Positions 24,645 to 30,030 of a DNA stretch of 44,400 bases are shown in pieces. The first letter of the stretch is position 1; the number at the start of each line of letters is the position of its first letter. Made by a program: the position numbers and the translations under genes. The notes under the pieces were generated by a model. That model did not search any database. It was not told the DNA's origin and saw nothing but the letters and a program-made list of their open reading frames with translations. This DNA is from Gammaproteobacteria bacterium (lineage in GTDB: Bacteria; Pseudomonadota; Gammaproteobacteria; Eutrophobiales; Eutrophobiaceae), in contig JAPOQU010000087.1 in NCBI GenBank assembly GCA_026710545.1, forward strand, positions 1 to 44,400, in the 5' to 3' direction.

Positions 24645-24937
24645 CCGCCATCCCAGGGCGCGGGGGTGGAAAATAATCGTTGAAGGCCGGGATTATCGTC
24701 TGCCGGCCGTTCCAGCAATTCGAGCAATGTCTGGTAACGGTTATCATCCACCAGGAATAACCGTTGGTCTAATAATGTATCCTGGGCCGCCTGACAGGCG
24801 CTTTCAAGAATGAACTCAGTCAGCGTTTTCCGTTTCACCTGCGCGGCCTCGCGGAGGATCATTTCCTGCTCTGGCGTTGCACGCAATCCCAGACGGGCGG
24901 AGCGAGCCGGCGCGGTCGGTATCGATGCCGATGGCAT
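24641..24937 (-). CDS. DUF1778 ribbon-helix-helix antitoxin (TacA-like)
   Basis: 98 residues. ARLGLRATPEQEMILREAAQVKRKTLTEFILESACQAAQDTL is the DUF1778 ribbon-helix-helix, and the C-terminal tail (RPADDNPGLQRLFSTPAPW) is the part that wraps the acetyltransferase in homologues. It is first in the operon, with GGAG ahead of the ATG, so unlike three other TA loci here it has a normal leader. Confidence 0.87.
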   Translation of the reverse strand: MPSASIPTAPARSARLGLRATPEQEMILREAAQVKRKTLTEFILESACQAAQDTLLDQRLFLVDDNRYQTLLELLERPADDNPGLQRLFSTPAPWDGG

Positions 24938-25008
24938 GTCATCTATCTCCGTGTATCATCAGACTTTAATGTTAGCACCATGTTTGTACAAATGCCAGCG
25001 GAATTTCA

Positions 25009-25035
25009 GGTAATTCAGGGGAAGGTAATTCAGGG
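25009..25035. repeat. Direct repeat GGTAATTCAGGG x2
   Basis: Two exact copies of the 12-mer (25009-25020 and 25024-25035), 15 bp apart, lie just past the end of the small GIY-YIG-like gene. The string resembles dispersed AATTCAGGG-type repeats found near REP-associated transposases, but none is encoded nearby. Confidence 0.5.
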
Positions 25036-25042
25036 AACATAC

Positions 25043-25273
25043 TTATCGCGGCGATTTACCCACCGGCTTACCCATCTTCGCTTGTTCCTGCTTCCATTCC
25101 AGGGCCGCATCGTAGGTGGTGCGCCATCCCACTTGTTTTATATGTCCCTTTTTCCAGCCGGGTTCCCGTTGATGAGCTATCTCCTGCCGATCGATATCCT
25201 TGGTAATCCCGGTATGGACAATTTTATTACCGAGTTTGAAGTGGTATCTGTAGGTATCTCTATCTGTCGGCAT
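25043..25273 (-). CDS. Small GIY-YIG-like protein
   Basis: 76 residues from the Met of MPTDRDTYRYHFKLG; a start five codons earlier (25288) is possible. The core YRYHFKLGNKIVHTGITKDIDRQEIAHQ has the spacing of a GIY-YIG nuclease start (aromatic pair, GIT, then R and H), with HIKQVGWRTTYDAALEWKQEQ after it, but is shorter than full nuclease domains and lacks an evident catalytic Glu. It overlaps the end of the nuclease gene by about 14 bp, so the two are probably translated together. The fold call is inference from motif spacing. Confidence 0.5.
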   Translation of the reverse strand: MPTDRDTYRYHFKLGNKIVHTGITKDIDRQEIAHQREPGWKKGHIKQVGWRTTYDAALEWKQEQAKMGKPVGKSPR

Positions 25274-25934
25274 GGTCGTCTTCCTCAAACAGGATCATCA
25301 AAGTATCCGCTATTTGCACAAATTCGATTATATCAAGTTCAGCGAATGAATGGTCGATGCATCCTTTCAAGTCTTTCGCAAAATCCATATCAGGCAAGAT
25401 CATTTCCTGAGATGAAAGCATTGAAGAAGAAGGTAGTACTGCGAAAGAAGCAAGTACTTTGCGATTCATGATTGGTACGACTCTAAATCGCCAATCTTGC
25501 ACTAATATTTCCCGCGTAATTTGGAGACACTCATCAAGGCTTGCTTGAATGAATTTCGTGCCGGATTGATTGGTAATCAAATAGATATTTTCTGTTCGGA
25601 CCGAACCAAGAACGAAGACCTCAGGCAGACCTCCCAGTAAATCAAGTAACACATCCCAGCTGTCGATGCCGAAGAAAATCGATTGAACTTCAGCCTGTGA
25701 GAACCTGGCGGCGTTTCGAGATTTGATCTGAAGCCAAATCCGCCGTTCAGACAACTCGATTACACAGTCTTCAAAACCTTCAGGAACCAGGTAGCCGGAA
25801 GGAGCCAGACCTGCCCATTGTCGAACGAGGATCAGGGTTGCAACAAGGTGTTGATAGTGGAAGCCACCTCCGGCCCAGGCTCCGTGGCGTGTTCTACTCC
25901 ATTCAGTTAGAAGGTTGAGGTCCGTCTCGCTCAT
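25260..25934 (-). CDS. Stand-alone PD-(D/E)XK-type nuclease domain protein (Cap4/DUF4297-like N-terminus)
   Basis: 224 residues. The N-terminus (GAWAGGGFHYQHLVATLILVRQWAG) and then EGFED with Glu52 and Asp56, followed by WLQIKSR with Lys71, give the E...D...(Q)xK pattern of the double-stranded DNA nuclease domain that heads many large defence NTPases. Here there is no NTPase, only about 150 further residues of unknown fold. It may be a complete small effector or a truncated remnant. It lies 45 bp after an XRE regulator gene and overlaps the GIY-YIG-like gene, all on the minus strand, in a cluster of toxin-antitoxin loci. Base composition is more AT-rich than the surrounding metabolic genes, consistent with transfer. 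Confidence 0.55.
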   Translation of the reverse strand: MSETDLNLLTEWSRTRHGAWAGGGFHYQHLVATLILVRQWAGLAPSGYLVPEGFEDCVIELSERRIWLQIKSRNAARFSQAEVQSIFFGIDSWDVLLDLLGGLPEVFVLGSVRTENIYLITNQSGTKFIQASLDECLQITREILVQDWRFRVVPIMNRKVLASFAVLPSSSMLSSQEMILPDMDFAKDLKGCIDHSFAELDIIEFVQIADTLMILFEEDDHADR

Positions 25935-25979
25935 TACTGGGCAGACTCTCCGTAGCAGGAGGAACCGGGTTGGTTCAGG

Positions 25980-26297
25980 TCAGGCGATTGCGCCCAAACC
26001 CTTCTCCTGAACCAGCGCCAGGAGTTTGAGAGATGCCCCTGCTGGCTGCTTCTCACCGCGCTCCCATTGACTGACCACTCCCTTGGAAACATTCAGGTGT
26101 ATTGCAAAGACAGCCTGGCTTACATGCTCACGTTTTCGTAACGCACGGATTTCCTCCGGCTTCATCGGAGGCACCGGAGTCAGGCACATCTTGTCGAATT
26201 TACGCAGGGTGAGCATGTCCATTGCACCGGCGTCATGCAGGTCGCAGGCGGTCTCATGGATCGCAGCGAAAGTATCACTTCGATACTGTTTTTTCAT
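25980..26297 (-). CDS. XRE-family antitoxin/regulator (HigA/NadS-like)
   Basis: 105 residues. The N-terminal half (FAAIHETACDLHDAGAMDMLTLRKFD) and the helix-turn-helix EIRALRKREHVSQAVFAIHLNVSKGVVSQWERGEKQPAG, followed by ASLKLLALVQEKGL, match antitoxins that lie downstream of a RelE-type toxin. Here only the last 51 codons of that toxin remain (26275-26430). The antitoxin is intact and may now regulate the nuclease gene that follows after 45 bp. Confidence 0.8.
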   Translation of the reverse strand: MKKQYRSDTFAAIHETACDLHDAGAMDMLTLRKFDKMCLTPVPPMKPEEIRALRKREHVSQAVFAIHLNVSKGVVSQWERGEKQPAGASLKLLALVQEKGLGAIA

Positions 26298-26430
26298 CGC
26301 ATTTTATCTCTGTAATTGCTCCGACCTTCAGATATCTGGTAAGTGCCACCTCGTCATAACCAAGCATTTCATCTGCCAGAGCCCTGAAACCTGTCAGTTC
26401 GTCTTTCGTGATATTGTGCTGTTTACTCTT
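26275..26430 (-). pseudogene. 5'-truncated RelE/ParE-family toxin fragment
   Basis: An open frame with no start codon of its own, directly after a TAG (26433-26431), reads NITKDELTGFRALADEML, then about 20 residues beginning GYDEVALTRYLKVGA and ending ITEIKCDEK, and stops 23 bp inside the antitoxin gene. This is the typical C-terminal part of RelE-like toxins paired with NadS/HigA-type antitoxins (an EKSxxxNI start, then a helix with LADxxLGY). The N-terminal half is absent; upstream are only 64 bp before the hipA stop. Assignment by recalled family pattern. Confidence 0.6.
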
Positions 26431-26494
26431 CTAACTTTTTATTGTTGCTTGAAGTATTTTATCGGTCATAAAAGTCTTCACATTGTTCGTTATC

Positions 26495-27772
26495 TTATTG
26501 TTTGCGGACTACTGAATTGTTCAACGCGTCTTGAAGCTCCCGATGTTCAAATGCTGAAGACATGCGCTCAATCTCATGTCTGGATAAATTGAATCGGGCA
26601 GCCACGTCCCGCCATGTGGACACTGCCTGAGCCACCTCACGGACTATTTTTCTGGCGTCACTCAGGGTCAACCTGAAATGCCCCGCTACGCTCAATGCCA
26701 GCTCCAGGGAGGCCTCGTTATCATCAAGATCAATCGCCGTGGTCAGTATGCGGTGACCCGCATTGATTGGCACAGGATTAAGATCAAACGCAGGCGACAA
26801 CCGCCAGCCATCCTGTTTCTGATAGAGAAAACCATGGTTGCGCAAGTGATCATCCGTATTCGACACCAATACGTTAAAGACGACACGACGCCATAACTGG
26901 GCCATGTCCGCGCGCGCTTCGGCGCCATGCCGTTGAAGCGCATCAACTATTTCCAGATAACTGTGATGTTCATGATCCTGCGCGCCCAGCATGCTCATGG
27001 CGGACAAGTAAGGGACGCGGGCGCCAGCGATTCTGTCAAAGCGCCGGAGCAGAAGAACAGGCCTCTCGGCAATATATGTTACCTCGTAGTCAGACACAGG
27101 GATTCCGGCCGTTTCGGCAAGCTTCAGTACAACTGCCTCCCACAAAACCATGTTATGCTCATCATCACTGCGCGGGAACTTGGCGATCAACAATTGGCCA
27201 TTCTTGTCCAGAATTGATGCCTTTGGGCGCGCACCGCCCAATGACGCCCCTGGCGCCAGCAGCAGGTTCAGGTCATCATCGCTTTCCGTTTCATTAATGA
27301 CATTATCAGACGCGGCAAGCAGGCGGGGCAGGAATATCAGGGGTGGAATGGCGCCTCCCCGTCCGCTGTCAGGTTCTGACAGATACGGTCCTTCCTGCTT
27401 TTCTGCAAACCGCAGGGCGCCCTGCCTGGCCATATCATTGACTCCAAGAAGATAGTCCCGTTCCATCAATGTACGTTGTGTCTCTCCCGTTTCCCTGGCC
27501 CGCCTGTTTTCAGCGCGTCGCATCAGCGCGCGACCCCAACGGTCCGGCGCCGAGTCGCCCATGGCGCCAAACATCCGTTCTGATTGCCTGGTATGGTATG
27601 CCCCTTTCCCGAGCGCCAGCGCCGGTTCAAGCGCAAATCTGTGAGATGATGACAGCCACGCTTTATCGTACTCAAATGATGCGGTTTCATGATTTTTGCG
27701 CGAACGCGTCCACAGATGCCCGACAAATTGCGGCACACCTGCCAGATCAACATACACGTACACTTCGCCCAC
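26495..27772 (-). CDS. hipA: HipA-family serine/threonine kinase toxin
   Basis: 425 residues, full length. The N-terminal subdomain includes RMFGAMGDSAPDRWGRALMRR; the ATP-binding region has LAPGASLGGARPKASI and LIAKFPR with the ATP-contacting Lys. The catalytic loop is VSNTDDHLRNHGF (Asp, His, Asn), followed by LSPAFDLNP as the metal-binding motif. HipA kinases phosphorylate glutamyl-tRNA synthetase or related targets and cause persistence. No disrupting change is visible. It follows hipB by 17 bp. Confidence 0.92.
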   Translation of the reverse strand: MGEVYVYVDLAGVPQFVGHLWTRSRKNHETASFEYDKAWLSSSHRFALEPALALGKGAYHTRQSERMFGAMGDSAPDRWGRALMRRAENRRARETGETQRTLMERDYLLGVNDMARQGALRFAEKQEGPYLSEPDSGRGGAIPPLIFLPRLLAASDNVINETESDDDLNLLLAPGASLGGARPKASILDKNGQLLIAKFPRSDDEHNMVLWEAVVLKLAETAGIPVSDYEVTYIAERPVLLLRRFDRIAGARVPYLSAMSMLGAQDHEHHSYLEIVDALQRHGAEARADMAQLWRRVVFNVLVSNTDDHLRNHGFLYQKQDGWRLSPAFDLNPVPINAGHRILTTAIDLDDNEASLELALSVAGHFRLTLSDARKIVREVAQAVSTWRDVAARFNLSRHEIERMSSAFEHRELQDALNNSVVRKQ

Positions 27773-27789
27773 GCTGCCTCCTGATGTCG

Positions 27790-28110
27790 TTACAAGCGTA
27801 CCCTGCGCGGCAACTTCTCCTCCTCCAGCGCAAGTCCCACCTGGTCATTCGTTGAAGCAGCCAGTTCATGCAAGTGTTCAAGCAGGCCCAGGGCATGAAG
27901 CACCATTGCGTAGTTTCCCAGTGCGACACCGCCGTCCCCCCGTTCGATTTTGGTCAGCGTGGCGCGGCTGATGGATGCGCGTTCAGCGACGACAGCCATC
28001 GGCAGACGCCTGCGCAGCCTGGCCTTGCGGATATCATCGCCCAGTTCACGTAATGCCCGCTTGACACGTATGGACATGTTATAAGCTTTATTTGGTGTTT
28101 GATGCATCAT
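27790..28110 (-). CDS. hipB: HipB-family antitoxin (XRE helix-turn-helix)
   Basis: 106 residues from the first ATG; a start at the Met of MSIRVKRALRELG (28077) would give a more typical 95. The helix-turn-helix is MAVVAERASISRATLTKIERGDGG, followed by LGNYAMVLHALGLLEHL. It represses its own operon and holds HipA inactive. A promoter with overlapping inverted repeats is seen upstream. Confidence 0.9.
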   Translation of the reverse strand: MMHQTPNKAYNMSIRVKRALRELGDDIRKARLRRRLPMAVVAERASISRATLTKIERGDGGVALGNYAMVLHALGLLEHLHELAASTNDQVGLALEEEKLPRRVRL

Positions 28111-28134
28111 GGTTACAGGTCAAAATAATTTTAC

Positions 28135-28169
28135 GACTAATATTATAGTCATAATAAGCGATTATGCAA
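28135..28169 (-). promoter_or_regulatory. hipBA promoter with overlapping operator repeats
   Basis: On the minus strand TTGCAT (28169-28164) and TATAAT (28147-28142) are 16 bp apart. GACTA-N6-TAGTC (28135-28150) covers the -10 and CATAAT-N5-ATTATG (28150-28166) covers the spacer. The word ATTATGCA also occurs at 28161-28168 and 28173-28180. These would suit several HipB dimers. Confidence 0.6.
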
Positions 28170-28257
28170 AGTATTATGCACTTTATATTACAATGGGACA
28201 TGATAGGCAGGGACCGCGGTATTGCCGGTAAATTCAGGATTTCCGGCTTAGCCTCCG

Positions 28258-28485
28258 TTACTTTTTTCGCCGCTCATTAATCATTCTTTCCAGTTCGTTT
28301 ATCACGTCCCCGGTCGGTGATTCCACCAGGTTGTTATTGACGGAGATCGTATCGGGCGGCATATAGGAGGTAGCGTCGATAATCAACCGGTGGCCCTTGC
28401 CACCGACCTCCTCTCCATGCAGTCCCTTGTATTCCTTCCGGCAACGGTCACTGTTTGCAGCGCAGCGGGGGCATTGAAAAGTCAT
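28258..28485 (-). CDS. Small cysteine-containing protein of unknown function
   Basis: 75 residues: CPRCAANSDRC at the N-terminus suggests a small zinc knuckle, then a basic middle and a charged C-terminal helix (DVINELERMINERRKK). I do not recognise the family. No Shine-Dalgarno is visible before the ATG and nothing around it shows a role; it may be a real orphan gene or a chance frame. Confidence 0.4.
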   Translation of the reverse strand: MTFQCPRCAANSDRCRKEYKGLHGEEVGGKGHRLIIDATSYMPPDTISVNNNLVESPTGDVINELERMINERRKK

Positions 28486-28602
28486 GTTATATTTAATTTG
28501 TATTAATGGCGTTATAACAGCCTATAATGCATAGGTTGAACAGTGAGTTAAAGATTGCTGAACATTTTATTTCATCACGAATCCAGGAATATTCCGACCC
28601 TC

Positions 28603-29910
28603 ATGAAACAGCTCCTTTTTTCGATTAGCCTTATATTTACCATGCAACAGGCCCAGGCTGACGATCCGCCGCTATACCCCTATCCCGCACCCGCTGACAT
28701 TACGCTTGAAGACATCGTTCCCGCGGCAGTGGACAACCTCAGTCGCCCGGGATACGTGCCGGGCATGCAACCCGGCGAAAAGGTCCTGATCATCACCGAC
28801 CGGTCAGTGGACCCGTTGACTGCCGAAGCCTTCTACGTGGCAGCGTGGCGTCTCGGCGCCAGCGAGGTGGACACGATAGTATTGCAGGGCCGCCTGGACG
28901 TCACCGACCCTACGGAACTCGTCCTTGAAATCTTCGAGAAAAACCCGTGGCCGCAATGGGTCTGGGACGCCGCCGCGGGTTATGACCGGGTACTGCCGCT
29001 GTCTTATATCAACCCGGTCAACCTGATGCCGGCCGTCAACGTTCCCGGCGTCGGTTGGAAAAACAAGTGGGCCCACGATACCGATACCATTTTTCACATG
29101 CTGTGGAATACCCACCAGCAGCGCCAGCGGCTTGCCGCCAACAGGGATTACCCCGATGAGCTTGTCTGGGCGCTGATCCGCAAGGGTTATGACACCATGC
29201 GCAACGGCAAAAACTTCCACCTGACGGATCCCAATGGCACCGACCTGAAGTGGACGCTGGATGAGCAGATGTGGAGCCGCTACAACGAGTTATGGGGTGA
29301 TATCGTCAACAACCATTCTCCGCGTATCCACCTGAGCGACAACCCGGACATGCGGGGCGTGTTCGTATCCGACCACCTGCACTCCGGCAGGATCCCTACC
29401 ATTGAACTGCACATAGATAACGGCAGGGTCGTCAAGGTAACAGGCGGCGGCAGCATGGGTGATTATTTACGCACCGCATTTGAGAAGTACCGGGACGTCC
29501 AGTACCCGCACTACCCCGGCCCCGGGGTTGACTGGGTGGAATACGCGGTCTGGGGCTTCTACCCTGTTCCAGGCTATGAACCCCTGCCGGATATCCCGGA
29601 TATGGCCTGGTCCGGCAAATGGTGGACCTACAACATCGACCTGAAAGCGGGTGTGTTCCACATTGCCGTCGGCATGACGGCGGGCGGATTTACCGCTGAA
29701 TTTACCGAAGAGCATGGCTACCCCGTGCATCACAAGGACTTCGTGATCTACCGGCCGACCTTAACGGTGGATGGAGAACTGATTATCGACCGCGGCCACC
29801 TGACGGCGCTTGATGATCCGGAAATCCGCGCCATCGCCGCCAAATACGGGGATCCGGACAAACTGCTGAAACAGCCCTGGAGTCCTGATCAGGACCCGCG
29901 TTTCAGGTAA
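28603..29910 (+). CDS. Exported M29-like aminopeptidase family protein
   Basis: 435 residues from the ATG at 28603, which places a clear signal peptide (MKQLLFSISLIFTMQQAQA) at the start; a longer frame begins 16 codons upstream. The body follows aminopeptidase T/AmpS-type M29 proteins: PGEKVLIITDRSVDPLTAEAFYVAAWRLGA near the N-terminus, and the C-terminal FHIAVGMTAGGFTAEF...HHKDFVIY region holding His and Asp where the family binds metal. M29 enzymes are usually cytoplasmic, so an exported one is unusual. It converges with the TonB-dependent receptor, with a repeat cluster between. A TATAAT at 28523-28528 may be its -10. Confidence 0.65.
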   Translation: MKQLLFSISLIFTMQQAQADDPPLYPYPAPADITLEDIVPAAVDNLSRPGYVPGMQPGEKVLIITDRSVDPLTAEAFYVAAWRLGASEVDTIVLQGRLDVTDPTELVLEIFEKNPWPQWVWDAAAGYDRVLPLSYINPVNLMPAVNVPGVGWKNKWAHDTDTIFHMLWNTHQQRQRLAANRDYPDELVWALIRKGYDTMRNGKNFHLTDPNGTDLKWTLDEQMWSRYNELWGDIVNNHSPRIHLSDNPDMRGVFVSDHLHSGRIPTIELHIDNGRVVKVTGGGSMGDYLRTAFEKYRDVQYPHYPGPGVDWVEYAVWGFYPVPGYEPLPDIPDMAWSGKWWTYNIDLKAGVFHIAVGMTAGGFTAEFTEEHGYPVHHKDFVIYRPTLTVDGELIIDRGHLTALDDPEIRAIAAKYGDPDKLLKQPWSPDQDPRFR

Positions 29911-29936
29911 TCAGCCGGTAAAACAACAGGATAGAT

Positions 29937-30030
29937 GGGGTCAGAGTAAAATCACCCCGATCCCGCCACCGACCACGATGGCAGCGATTTTACTCTGACC
30001 CCTGGTATCCTTACTCTGACCCCTGGTATC
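29937..30030. repeat. REP-like inverted/direct repeat cluster (GGGGTCAGAGTAAAATC)
   Basis: GGGGTCAGAGTAAAATC (29937-29953) is matched by its exact reverse complement at 29986-30002. Then TTACTCTGACCCCTGGTATC occurs twice (29990-30009 and 30011-30030) with a 21-bp period. The strings resemble dispersed gammaproteobacterial REP repeats. The second direct copy runs two bases into the stop codon of the TonB receptor gene. It lies between convergent genes, where it could act as a bidirectional terminator or mRNA stabiliser. Confidence 0.8.
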
